Shown here piece after piece: positions 33,804-41,520 of a DNA stretch of 64,000 bases. Location of the stretch: contig NZ_JANHAU010000002.1 of the NCBI RefSeq assembly GCF_024464185.1, positions 310,001-374,000 of the forward strand. Direction: 5' to 3'. Made by a program: the position numbers and the translations under genes. Positions within the stretch are counted from its first letter, which is position 1, and each line of letters opens with the position of its first letter. Source of the stretch: Haloarchaeobius salinus. GTDB lineage: Archaea; Halobacteriota; Halobacteria; Halobacteriales; Natrialbaceae. The notes beneath the pieces are model-generated. The model was not told where the DNA came from and did no database searches. It worked only from the letters and a program-made list of their open reading frames with translations.

Positions 33804-33869
33804 GACCGACCACCGGAGTCGAACCGCCGCCGTCCGGGGTGTGTGCCCGGACGAGCACCGACGTGGGTC
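33804..33869 (-). ncRNA. tRNA-like intergenic element, copy D
   Basis: 66 nt between the stop at 33882 and the start at 33785. Closing stem GACCCAC/GTCGGTC has one mismatch. The linker contains CGG. A perfect 8-bp hairpin follows, CGTCCGGG/CCCGGACG with loop CACACAC. The T-arm is CGGCGG/CCGGTG with loop TTCGACT (one mismatch). It is the most divergent copy in sequence yet keeps the whole layout. It could act as RNA in the mRNA or as a DNA structure. Confidence 0.5.
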
Positions 33870-33881
33870 TACCGCCTGCAG

Positions 33882-35489
33882 TCACTCGGTCGTCGGTGCC
33901 TCGGTCGTACCGTCCGGCCCACTCCCGTCGTTGTGTCGGCACTGCTCGGTGTAGAAGCCGAGATCGAAGGTGGTCGTGTCACCCTGGATGACGTTGCCGA
34001 CGTCCGTCGAGACCTCCCACTCGAAGCCGACACAGAAGCCGGCTTCGGCGGGGAAGCACTCAACGTCCCCGGTATCCGGTTCGGCGTCCAGCTGGAGCAT
34101 CCCCTCGAAGCCCTCGTCGCCCTCCTCGGCGTCCTCTTCGACACCGAGATTCTCCATCAGTTGGGCGAGGGTCCCTGCGAAGATCTCCGTCTCCTCTTCG
34201 TCGTAGAGGTTGTCGCAGTCCTCGTCGTACCAGAGAGTCACGTCGACGTTCTCGGCGAGGTCCGCGTCGTTATCGGCGTCACCCTCAGCGACCTGCTCGG
34301 GCTCGGGGTTCGCGCCGCCGTCCTGTGAGAAGCCGGCGGCGGTGAACCAGACGTATCCAGGGTTGTCACATAGGTGCAGCGAGAACGTTATCTCTCCACT
34401 GTCTCCCGGTTTCACGTCGTCGAGTTCGATGAGGTGCTCTTGGTCGGGGTAGTTCTCGCTCTGGAAGACTGCGGGCGTCTCCAGTTGCGAGCCGCTGTCG
34501 ATCCCGCAGGAACTGTGGATGGTGATCGAATCGAGGTCACCGTCGGTTCCGACAGTATCTTCGAGGACTACCTCTGTGGACGTATCTCCGTCAAGGAGCA
34601 CCAATCGTTCGATGTCAGTCTGATCTTGGAAGACCGAGTTTCCATCGTACGTAGCTGCATCGTTCAACGCCGGAGTAACCCGTAGAGCGAAGTCTTCGTC
34701 CAACGTACCGAGAACGCCGCCGTCGGTTTTTCGATTCTGCCAGGCCCAGTCAGCCATCGCGACGTTGCTCCCATTGGCGTTCTGATAGGTGTCGATGTCG
34801 GTGCCAGGTTCATCCTGACCGACCCACGCTGCGTTTAACCACTGGTTTCCCTCAGCACCTTCGACAGTGACTGAAGCGACGAACCCATTATCCGAGCTTC
34901 TGGTGTTGTCGAGTTGATTATGGATAATGAAAAGGTGGAGGTCACCTTCATCATCCTCGTACAGGAAGAGAACAGTCGTGTTCCGTCGCTGAATGTCACT
35001 GTTCAGTGACGACCATTCCCCCGTATCGTAATCGTAGAACTCCTCTACGCTTTCGTCCTCCGAGATTGCGCTGATACAGTACGATTCGCCAGCGTAGGTG
35101 ACGTAGTACTCGTCTTCGTCACAGTCACAGCAGGCGGGGACCTCGGCAGCGTTGAACACCGGGTCGGTCTCGCCCGCGCCGGAGTAGTTGACGCCGTCGA
35201 GATCCTGGAGACCGTCGCCATACGTTTCCTCCCCGACTGCACTATCCGGGTAGGCGTTCACCGGGTGCTCTCCGACCTCACCCCCACTGCTGGGAATCGG
35301 CCCGTTATAGGTCTGCTGCCAGTCCACCTTGAGGTCGAGCTCGCCGGCAGCCATGGTGTTGCCGTCGAACGATTCGGTGTCGCTGAAGTACGCGCTCGTT
35401 CCCATGCCAGCACCGACGCTGGCGACGCCCGCCGCGCCGATGCCGGCCAGTATCTTCCGCCGTGACAGTTCGATATCCTTTCTCGTCAT
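33882..35489 (-). CDS. SipW-dependent-type secreted protein with N-terminal-half insertion
   Basis: A 535-residue paralogue. Signal region SRRKILAGIGAAGVASVGAG ends at TSAYFSDTES, combining a twin-arginine start with the SipW cleavage motif. A unique insertion of about 200 residues (roughly 85-290) begins with a CCDC cluster and YYVTYAGESYCISAISEDES; I do not recognise it. The family core resumes with DVKPGDSGEITFSLHLCDNPGYVW and LWYDEDCDNLYDEEETEIFAGTLAQL. It ends DLGFYTEQCRHNDGSG plus a short Thr/Pro tail. The insertion is lower in GC than the core. Start at 35489 is set by alignment with the paralogues. Confidence 0.82.
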   Translation of the reverse strand: MTRKDIELSRRKILAGIGAAGVASVGAGMGTSAYFSDTESFDGNTMAAGELDLKVDWQQTYNGPIPSSGGEVGEHPVNAYPDSAVGEETYGDGLQDLDGVNYSGAGETDPVFNAAEVPACCDCDEDEYYVTYAGESYCISAISEDESVEEFYDYDTGEWSSLNSDIQRRNTTVLFLYEDDEGDLHLFIIHNQLDNTRSSDNGFVASVTVEGAEGNQWLNAAWVGQDEPGTDIDTYQNANGSNVAMADWAWQNRKTDGGVLGTLDEDFALRVTPALNDAATYDGNSVFQDQTDIERLVLLDGDTSTEVVLEDTVGTDGDLDSITIHSSCGIDSGSQLETPAVFQSENYPDQEHLIELDDVKPGDSGEITFSLHLCDNPGYVWFTAAGFSQDGGANPEPEQVAEGDADNDADLAENVDVTLWYDEDCDNLYDEEETEIFAGTLAQLMENLGVEEDAEEGDEGFEGMLQLDAEPDTGDVECFPAEAGFCVGFEWEVSTDVGNVIQGDTTTFDLGFYTEQCRHNDGSGPDGTTEAPTTE

Positions 35490-35514
35490 CGTTGTATTCC
35501 CCCCCTCCGGGGAG

Positions 35515-35579
35515 GACCCACCGACGGAGTCGAACCGTCGACGCACGGGCGCGAACCCGGGCGTTCACCGGTGTGGGTC
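35515..35579 (-). ncRNA. tRNA-like intergenic element, copy A
   Basis: 65 nt, 13 bases after the upstream stop and 25 before the start at 35489. Closing stem GACCCAC/GTGGGTC (7 bp, perfect). Linker ACCGGTGA. Hairpin ACGC-C-CGGG / CCCG-T-GCGT with loop TTCGCG. T-arm CGACGG/CCGTCG (6 bp) with loop TTCGACT, matching the tRNA T-loop consensus. A second small hairpin (CTCCCC/GGGGAG-like) follows and overlaps the G-rich ribosome-binding region. Confidence 0.55.
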
Positions 35580-35592
35580 GTTGTTCGTCGTT

Positions 35593-37329
35593 CTATGCGG
35601 AGGTTTCACCGCTGCCGTCGTTGTGGCGGCACTGCTCGGTGTAGAAGCCGAGGTCGAAGCCGACCGAGTCGCTCTGGACTTCGTTGCCGACCTCCCGGGG
35701 GAGCCACCACGCGAAGCCGACGAAGTAGTTCACACCCGGATCGAAGCACTCCCGGTCGGGGTCGTCGGCCGGGTCGTTCAACTCGTCGAACTCCGTCGAC
35801 AGGTCCCCGTCGAGCGGGATGCCGTTCCCGTCGGCCAGCGCCTCCAGGTCGTCCGCGAGGGTCCCCCGGTGGAACACCTCCTCTTCCATGGCGACGTTCG
35901 CAAGGATGTCGTCGAGTATCGGCCCGATATCGCCGATGCTCTCCGCACTGTAGTAGTCCGCGTCCGCGCCCGAGATGTAGTCCCGGAGGTACGCCGAGAG
36001 CGTGGTGATAGAGTTCCCATCGCAGTCCTCCGCATCGGGGTTCCCCGTGATCGCCCCGTCATCGTCGATACCGACGGTGAGGATGCGGTGGTCTGCCCTG
36101 ATGTCGGCTGCGATGGTCGCGGTCTCACAGAGCTCCGCGTTCTCGACGATGGCGTTGCTCGAGTCGCCGTCGGCGTAAGGCCCTGGCGTGTACCCGCCGC
36201 CGATGGGGAACTCGTCGTACCCGGCGTTCGGGTAGTTCGGTCCGCCATCGCTGAAGACGATGATGAACGTCTCGGCGTCAGACCGGCCGTTGACGTCGAG
36301 TTCCTCGCGTGCGACGTCGAGCGCTGCGGGCATCGGCGTGTTCCCGTTCGCCTCGAGGTCGCTGAACATGGCCGGACCGTCGGCCAGGCTGGTGAAGTCC
36401 TCGACCATCCCACCCCCGAACGAGAGGCCACCGACTCTGGCGTTACCCGTGTCGTCCAGCGAGGTCGAGAGATCGTTCGCGAACCCCTCGAGCTGGTCCA
36501 GGTCCTCCTGGTCGAGTGACCCGGACGTGTCGACGGCGATCATCACGTCCACCTCGCCGATGGAGGAGTCGATGACGTTGTTCCCGTTCGTGTCGTACCA
36601 CCAGGCGGTCTGGATGTTCTCGGCGAGTTCGGGCTCCTCCGGCGAGTCGTCGACCTCGCTCTCGGGGTCGGTCAGTCCGTTCTCGGACTCCGAGACGTTC
36701 GCCGCCTGGAGCCAGACGTAGCCGGGGTTGTCACAGAGGTGGAAGCTCAGCGTGAACTCCCCGAAGTCGCCGGGCTTCACGTCGTCGAGACTGAGGAGGG
36801 GTTTGTAGTCCTCCTCCTCCTCGTTCCAGGTGTCGCCGTTGTCAGTTCTAAGTGCACCCTCAGCGCTTGGGTCGAGGTGCATCGGCAGGTCCGCACCGTG
36901 GTCGCACGGCCAGTAGGTGAATTCGTCGTTGTCCATCTCCTGTTGCCCGTCACCGTCCGGGTCCGGGAACGCCTCGATGGCGGTGTTGGCCATGTACGTC
37001 GGGATGTCGTCCTCGTGGACCCAGACGTGTGGGTTCTCCGGGTCCGGGAAGCCGACGTAGCCGTCGTCGCCGTCCGGTTCCTCGTACAGGATGTCGTAGT
37101 CGAGGCCGTTCGTCGGGTCTTCGAAGCCGAGCAGCTGGGGGTAGGCGTAGTGCTCCTCCCAGTCGACCTTCAGGTCGAGTTCGCCGGCCGCGATGGTGTT
37201 CCCGTCGAACGACTCGACGTCGTTGAAGTAGGCACTGGTCCCCAGGCCTGCGCCGACGCTGGCGACGCCCGCCGCGCCGATGCCGGCCAGTATCTTCCGC
37301 CGTGAAAGTCCGATGTTCTCGTTGCTCAT
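35593..37329 (-). CDS. SipW-dependent-type secreted protein with nested vWA domain
   Basis: A 578-residue paralogue. Signal region residues 9-40 end in TSAYFNDVES. The core is DVKPGDFGEFTLSFHLCDNPGYVW (about 183-206) and AWWYDTNGNNVID (about 242-254). A von Willebrand A domain then occupies about 259-480, with MIDAS motif D267-TSGS and later IIVFSDGGPN. The core resumes with VFHRGTLADDLEAL and ends GFYTEQCRHNDGSGETSA. The vWA domain should bind a divalent metal and a ligand on other cells or surfaces, which suggests adhesion. Confidence 0.88.
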   Translation of the reverse strand: MSNENIGLSRRKILAGIGAAGVASVGAGLGTSAYFNDVESFDGNTIAAGELDLKVDWEEHYAYPQLLGFEDPTNGLDYDILYEEPDGDDGYVGFPDPENPHVWVHEDDIPTYMANTAIEAFPDPDGDGQQEMDNDEFTYWPCDHGADLPMHLDPSAEGALRTDNGDTWNEEEEDYKPLLSLDDVKPGDFGEFTLSFHLCDNPGYVWLQAANVSESENGLTDPESEVDDSPEEPELAENIQTAWWYDTNGNNVIDSSIGEVDVMIAVDTSGSLDQEDLDQLEGFANDLSTSLDDTGNARVGGLSFGGGMVEDFTSLADGPAMFSDLEANGNTPMPAALDVAREELDVNGRSDAETFIIVFSDGGPNYPNAGYDEFPIGGGYTPGPYADGDSSNAIVENAELCETATIAADIRADHRILTVGIDDDGAITGNPDAEDCDGNSITTLSAYLRDYISGADADYYSAESIGDIGPILDDILANVAMEEEVFHRGTLADDLEALADGNGIPLDGDLSTEFDELNDPADDPDRECFDPGVNYFVGFAWWLPREVGNEVQSDSVGFDLGFYTEQCRHNDGSGETSA

Positions 37330-37348
37330 TGTACCCCCCTCCGGGGAG

Positions 37349-37413
37349 GACCCACCGACGGAGTCGAACCGTCGACGCGCGGATGTGATACCGAGCGTTC
37401 ACCGGTGTGGGTC
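37349..37413 (-). ncRNA. tRNA-like intergenic element, copy B
   Basis: 65 nt, 14 bases after the upstream stop and 19 before the start at 37329. Closing stem GACCCAC/GTGGGTC. Linker ACCGGTGA. Hairpin ACGC-T-CGG / CCG-C-GCGT with loop TATCACAT. T-arm CGACGG/CCGTCG with loop TTCGACT. It shares stem and T-arm sequences with copy A but differs through the variable hairpin. A hairpin CTCC-CC-GGAGG follows and would mask the GGAGGGG ribosome-binding site. Confidence 0.55.
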
Positions 37414-37427
37414 GTGGTCGCCGTCCG

Positions 37428-39095
37428 TTACGTCGCTGCTATGTTGTCGTTGTTTTCGCCGTTCTCGTCGCTCTGCCCGCTACCGTCGTTGTGGCGGCAC
37501 TGCTCGGTGTAGAAGCCGAGATCGAAGCTCACGGTGTCGGACTGGACTTCGTTGCCCACCTCGGTGGGGAGCCACCACGAGAAGCCAATGCAGTTGGTCT
37601 CGGGTGTCGGCTCGAAGCAACCCCGTTCGGAAGCGTCGGGCTCGTCCTCCAGTTCGTCGAAGTCGTCGCCGCCGTCGCCGTCCAGCGGGATACCGTTGTC
37701 TGCGCTGAGTGCGTCCAGTGCGCTTGCGAGATTCCCTTGGAAGAAGATCTCCTCGCCACTCGACGATATCTCGCCACCGATGTCGTCGAAGGCGTCTTCG
37801 ACCTCCGACTGGGTCGGTGCGTCGAAGAAGTACGTGCTGTCGGGGTCACTCGCGATTTCTTGCATGACGCTGTCATCAGCATCGTCCCCGTACGCGATTG
37901 CGTAGATATCTGCAGGGATATTTTTCACTGCCTGGGCTTCGGTACTGTAGTCCCCACCGCTGCTTCCGTTGGACAGGAAGACCATCACCTTCTGTGCGCC
38001 AGAACGGTGCCCGCCGCTCGCCGTGATCTGGGGGGAAACGTCGTTCCCGGTCAGTTCCTCGTTACCCGCATTTAGCGCGTCCGAGAAGTCGGTCCCTCCG
38101 CCAGCAGTCAGACCATCGACAGCAGTCTCGATGTCGGAGTAATCTGTCGTCAGGCCCTGTTGAAGGTACGCACTGGAGTCGAACGAGACCAGGCCGACCT
38201 TCGTTCCGGGGTTCGAGAGGACTTCGGAAGCGAGCGCTTTGGCACCGTTCTTGGCGGCATCGAACTTTCCAGTCTCGAAATCCATCGACCCGGACTCGTC
38301 CAGCACGATGACGACGTCGACTTCCTCAGTGGTACCTCCGGAGCCGCTGTCGACCAGATTGTCACAGTCGTCGTCGTACCACAGGGCCGTCTGGATGTTC
38401 TCGACGAGTTCCACGACACCCTCCTCCTCGTCCTCGCTTTCGCCCTCGGGTTCGGTAACGCCGTTCTCGGAGGCGTCGACGTTCGCCGCTTGCATCCAGA
38501 CGTAGCCCGGGTTGTTGCAGAGATGGAAGCTCAGCGTGACCTCGCCGAAGTCGCCGGGTTTGACGTCTTCGAGTTCGATCAGCGGGTCCCCAGGTTCAGT
38601 CGCCGCGTTCTCCGTCCGGGAATCCGAGCTGAGCCCGCCGCTCTCGCCACCGACGTCAGCGAGCACGTCACAGGCGTCCTCCTCGTCGAACTCGTCCTGG
38701 ATTCCGTCGTCGTCCTCGTCGGGGAACGCCTCGATGGACGTGTTGTCCATGTACGCGGGCACGTCGTCGTTGTGGACGTACAGGAGCGGGTCGTAATCGC
38801 TCGTGGCCTCGACCCCCGGCGGGAACGCCGTGTAGTTCTCTGGATCCTCGGGATCTATCGTGACGTCCAGCCCGTCGGTCGGATCACCCATATCGTAGAG
38901 CTGTGGGTAGTTGTAGTGCTCTTCCCAGTCGACCTTCATGTCGAGCGAGCCTGCAGTGAGCGTGTTCCCCTCGAACGACTCGGTGTCGCTGAAGTACGCG
39001 CTAGTCCCCAGCCCTGCGCCGACGCTCGCGACGCCCGCTGCGCCGATGCCGGCCAGTATCTTCCGCCGTGAGAGTGCGATTGGTTTCTCTGACAT
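37428..39095 (-). CDS. SipW-dependent-type secreted protein with nested vWA domain (second)
   Basis: A 555-residue paralogue of the 35593 product. Signal region ends TSAYFSDTES. The core has DVKPGDFGEVTLSFHLCNNPGYVW and ALWYDDDCDNLVD. The vWA domain (about 258-455) has a canonical MIDAS DESGSM (266-271), the threonine region GGGTDFSDAL and VMVFLSNGSSGG. The core resumes with IFFQGNLASALDAL and ends GFYTEQCRHNDGSGQ plus an Asn/Asp-rich tail. The vWA part is lower in GC and differs greatly from its neighbour's, whereas the flanking core is well conserved. Start at 39095 by alignment. Confidence 0.88.
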   Translation of the reverse strand: MSEKPIALSRRKILAGIGAAGVASVGAGLGTSAYFSDTESFEGNTLTAGSLDMKVDWEEHYNYPQLYDMGDPTDGLDVTIDPEDPENYTAFPPGVEATSDYDPLLYVHNDDVPAYMDNTSIEAFPDEDDDGIQDEFDEEDACDVLADVGGESGGLSSDSRTENAATEPGDPLIELEDVKPGDFGEVTLSFHLCNNPGYVWMQAANVDASENGVTEPEGESEDEEEGVVELVENIQTALWYDDDCDNLVDSGSGGTTEEVDVVIVLDESGSMDFETGKFDAAKNGAKALASEVLSNPGTKVGLVSFDSSAYLQQGLTTDYSDIETAVDGLTAGGGTDFSDALNAGNEELTGNDVSPQITASGGHRSGAQKVMVFLSNGSSGGDYSTEAQAVKNIPADIYAIAYGDDADDSVMQEIASDPDSTYFFDAPTQSEVEDAFDDIGGEISSSGEEIFFQGNLASALDALSADNGIPLDGDGGDDFDELEDEPDASERGCFEPTPETNCIGFSWWLPTEVGNEVQSDTVSFDLGFYTEQCRHNDGSGQSDENGENNDNIAAT

Positions 39096-39118
39096 CGTAT
39101 CTCCCCCCATACGGGGAA

Positions 39119-39185
39119 GACCCACCGGCGGAGTCGAACCGCCGTGGCATCGCAGATATCAGCGATACCGTGCTCCGAATGGGTC
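39119..39185 (-). ncRNA. tRNA-like intergenic element, copy C
   Basis: 67 nt, 13 bases after the upstream stop and 23 before the start at 39095. Closing stem GACCCAT/GTGGGTC (one G-U pair). Linker TCGGAGCAC. Hairpin GGTATCGC/GCGATGCC (8 bp) with loop TGATATCT. T-arm CGGCGG/CCGCCG with loop TTCGACT. Relative to copies A and B, an A-U pair in the T-stem is replaced by G-C and the variable hairpin has an unrelated sequence but intact pairing. Confidence 0.55.
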
Positions 39186-39198
39186 GGCCGCGGTTGGT

Positions 39199-40578
39199 TC
39201 AGTCGACGTGGACGTCCATCGCGACGTTCTCGCCGGTTGCGCCGGCGAACTCGATGTTCACGTCACCGGTGAGCGTCCAGTCGACGGTCGTGTCGACATC
39301 CGTGATGTGCAGGTGCGTGGGACTCGTTCCGTCACCGCTCGCGGAGACGCTTGTCGCACCGCTCGGCGAGGTCCCGTTGAGCATCACGTTGCTCACGTCG
39401 ACACTCGAGCCAGCAGTGTTGGCCTTCGCGGTAATCCCCAGTTCGTCGGCCGAGCCGTCGCCCGTCGACGCCTGGTCGTCCAGCCCGGTGTACGTCGCCG
39501 AGGAGAGCGACGAGCCGCCACTGTCGTACAGCGTGATCGTCCCCTCGTTCGCGTCCGAGTCGTATTCGACGGAGAACGAGCCCTCGAACGTGTCCGGCCA
39601 GTCGTACTGGTCCTGGTTGTAGTCACCGCCAGCAGCATTGTTTCCGATGTAGAGCTCGCCCTGTGCTGCGCCACCTCCGGGGCCATCGCCAGCCTTCAGG
39701 CGACCGAACCACGTCTCGGCCTCGTCGCCGAACTGGAACTTGCCCCAGTCCTCACCGCTGGTCGACGTGATACACGGGTTCACGTCGCCGTCGTTGTGGC
39801 GCGACTGCACCGCGACGAACGAGAAGTCGAACTCGACGGAGTCTGTCTGGATCTCGTTACCGACGTCGGTCGGGACCCACCACTCGACGCAGACGCAAGG
39901 ACCTGCCGTCTCGTTCGAGGACTCGACGCCCGGGAAGGGGCTCCGGTCGTCCTCCTCGAGGTCGCCGTCGAGTGCGACACCATTGTCGAGCTGGGACATG
40001 ACCTCCCCGAGCGTCCCTTCGAGGATGACGATCGGCTCCTCGTCGTCGTCGAGGATCGGGTCGCCGTCCTCGTCACAGTACGTCAGCGAGACCATCATCG
40101 CGTCGGCGAGTTCGCCCTCGCCGTCGATGTCCCCATCCGGGTCGTAATCGTTGTCCTCACCGTCCGCGTCGGCCTCCGGCTCAGTGACCGAGTTCTCGTC
40201 GTTGGCGGTAAGCTCCCCACACATCCACATCCACGCGGGGTTGTCGACGATGGAGAAGCAGAGTTCCCCTTCGCCGGAGTCCCCGGGCTTCAGGTCGTCC
40301 ACGTCGATGGTGAGCGCTTCACCGTCGGGGTCCTCGCCGAAGGTGTCGCCCTGGATGACGCCGTCGATTTCGTAGTCACCGTAGCTGCCCTGGTCCTCCT
40401 CGTAGTCCACGTGGACGTACAGGTCGAGCGAGCCAGCTTCGAGGATGTTTCCGACGAACGATTCTGTGTCGCTGAAGTACGCACTCGTACCGAGTCCTGC
40501 GCCCGCGGACGCGACGCCGATGGCACCGAGGCCACCGAGGACGCGCCGGCGCGACAGTCCGATTTTCTTGTCTGACAT
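39199..40578 (-). CDS. SipW-dependent-type secreted protein with C-terminal choice-of-anchor-like domain
   Basis: A 459-residue protein, first gene of the array. Signal region SRRRVLGGLGAIGVASAGAG ends TSAYFSDTES. The core has DLKPGDSGEGELCFSIVDNPAWMW and VSLTYCDEDGDPILDDDEEPIVILEGTLGEVM. The family motif appears as FSFVAVQSRHNDGDV at about 260, no longer terminal. It is followed by a beta-rich domain of about 185 residues (WGKFQFGDEAETWFGRLKAGDG, then GELYIGNNAAGGDYNQDQY) resembling choice-of-anchor-type surface domains. It may be the cap or anchor subunit of the assembly. Confidence 0.8.
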   Translation of the reverse strand: MSDKKIGLSRRRVLGGLGAIGVASAGAGLGTSAYFSDTESFVGNILEAGSLDLYVHVDYEEDQGSYGDYEIDGVIQGDTFGEDPDGEALTIDVDDLKPGDSGEGELCFSIVDNPAWMWMCGELTANDENSVTEPEADADGEDNDYDPDGDIDGEGELADAMMVSLTYCDEDGDPILDDDEEPIVILEGTLGEVMSQLDNGVALDGDLEEDDRSPFPGVESSNETAGPCVCVEWWVPTDVGNEIQTDSVEFDFSFVAVQSRHNDGDVNPCITSTSGEDWGKFQFGDEAETWFGRLKAGDGPGGGAAQGELYIGNNAAGGDYNQDQYDWPDTFEGSFSVEYDSDANEGTITLYDSGGSSLSSATYTGLDDQASTGDGSADELGITAKANTAGSSVDVSNVMLNGTSPSGATSVSASGDGTSPTHLHITDVDTTVDWTLTGDVNIEFAGATGENVAMDVHVD

Positions 40579-40989
40579 TGTAGTTTCCCCCCGAACCCCC
40601 CTCCAGCGGGGGCGTTCGGTTGTCGTTTACATGCAGAGATACCCCCGTAGTTATCCGTCACCACGTCACCGTTCAATCCCGGAATTGAGGTCGAGAGCGG
40701 CCTCGAACGGCGCGATACAGGTGGGTAAACGACCGCTTCCCCGAGCGGGGGCGGTCACGACCGACGACGGTCGGTGGTCGGCGGGGGTGTTATCAGACTC
40801 CTAAACACTCGATATCGGCCGACTGCGTCGGGGCGAACCAGCGTGTCAGAGCACCGATAACGTGTCATAAGTGGACACGTCGGATCACCCCCCGAAGTAC
40901 AACGCTCGCATACCGAACCCGTATGCTCCTCATGGTGACGGTGCTTCCACCCGTCGGACCGAACAGCAGACCCTGGGGAGGGGGGAGAT
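40579..40989. other. Divergent promoter region, SipW-type array and DUF7344-like gene
   Basis: No gene seen in these 410 bases. They hold the leader hairpin at 40591-40619 and must contain promoters for both directions. Short AT-rich stretches at about 40790-40815 and 40855-40875 are candidates, none convincing. A GGGGAGGGGGGAG ribosome-binding-like run lies at 40976-40988, directly before the ATG at 40990. Confidence 0.45.
40591..40619 (-). promoter_or_regulatory. Leader hairpin before the SipW-type array
   Basis: CCGAA-CG-CCCCC pairs with GGGGG-G-TTCGG around a short loop, 12 bases upstream of the start at 40578. It occupies the ribosome-binding region and resembles the G-rich hairpins that follow the tRNA-like elements, but no tRNA-like element is present here. 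Confidence 0.4.
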
Positions 40990-41520
40990 ATGTTCAGGAC
41001 GGACACACTACCGGAGGGGACGATATACGAGGTACTGGCGAACGACCGTCGACGGGAGACGATCAGACACCTCACCGTCGAGTCGTCGGGCGAACCGACG
41101 ACGCTGCACGAGCTCTCACAGGAGATCGCGGCGAGCGAGACGGGCGAGTCACCGCCCCCGCGCGCCGCGCGCGAGAGCGTCTACAACTCGCTGCATCAGA
41201 CGCACCTGCCGAAGCTCGAGGAGCTGGGCGTCGTGGACTACGACCGGGAGGCCCGGGAGGTCCACCCGAGCGAGCACGCGCGCGACGTCGACCAGTACAT
41301 GGAGGTCGTCACGAGCCACGGCGTCACCTGGAGCGAGGTGTACCGGAGCCTCGGCGTCGCCTCGCTGACGCTGGTGCTCTGGTCGCTCGTCGGCCTCCCG
41401 GTGGTCTCGGCGGTCGATCCGGTGCTGTGGACGAGCGGGTCGCTCGCGCTGTTCGCCCTGCTGGTCACCTACCAGCTCTGGACGAACCGGTGGTACATCC
41501 GACAGAGCCTGCGGGACTGA
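40990..41520 (+). CDS. DUF7344-like winged-helix protein with C-terminal membrane helices
   Basis: A 176-residue protein. Residues 1-105 form a winged helix of the haloarchaeal type: LPEGTIYEVLANDRRRETIRHL, LHELSQEIAASE, VYNSLHQTHLPKLEELGVVDYD. Two hydrophobic helices follow (about 118-138 and 145-163). Such proteins are thought to be membrane-associated transcription regulators. It is a paralogue of the gene at 41849. A strong purine-rich ribosome-binding stretch precedes it. Proximity to the SipW-type array makes it a candidate regulator of that array; this is inference. Confidence 0.75.
   Translation: MFRTDTLPEGTIYEVLANDRRRETIRHLTVESSGEPTTLHELSQEIAASETGESPPPRAARESVYNSLHQTHLPKLEELGVVDYDREAREVHPSEHARDVDQYMEVVTSHGVTWSEVYRSLGVASLTLVLWSLVGLPVVSAVDPVLWTSGSLALFALLVTYQLWTNRWYIRQSLRD

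Noticed and set aside
33804-39185. Reading the four intergenic elements as ordinary tRNA genes
   Set aside because: They are 65-67 nt, lack a D-stem and a usable anticodon-arm geometry, carry different hairpins and lie at fixed distances from coding regions. A cis-acting tRNA-like element fits better.
33804-39185. Reading the array as an integron cassette array with attC sites
   Set aside because: The genes are paralogues, no integrase or GTT-type core site is seen, and covariation of hairpin stems with a conserved T-loop points to RNA function. It remains a distant alternative.
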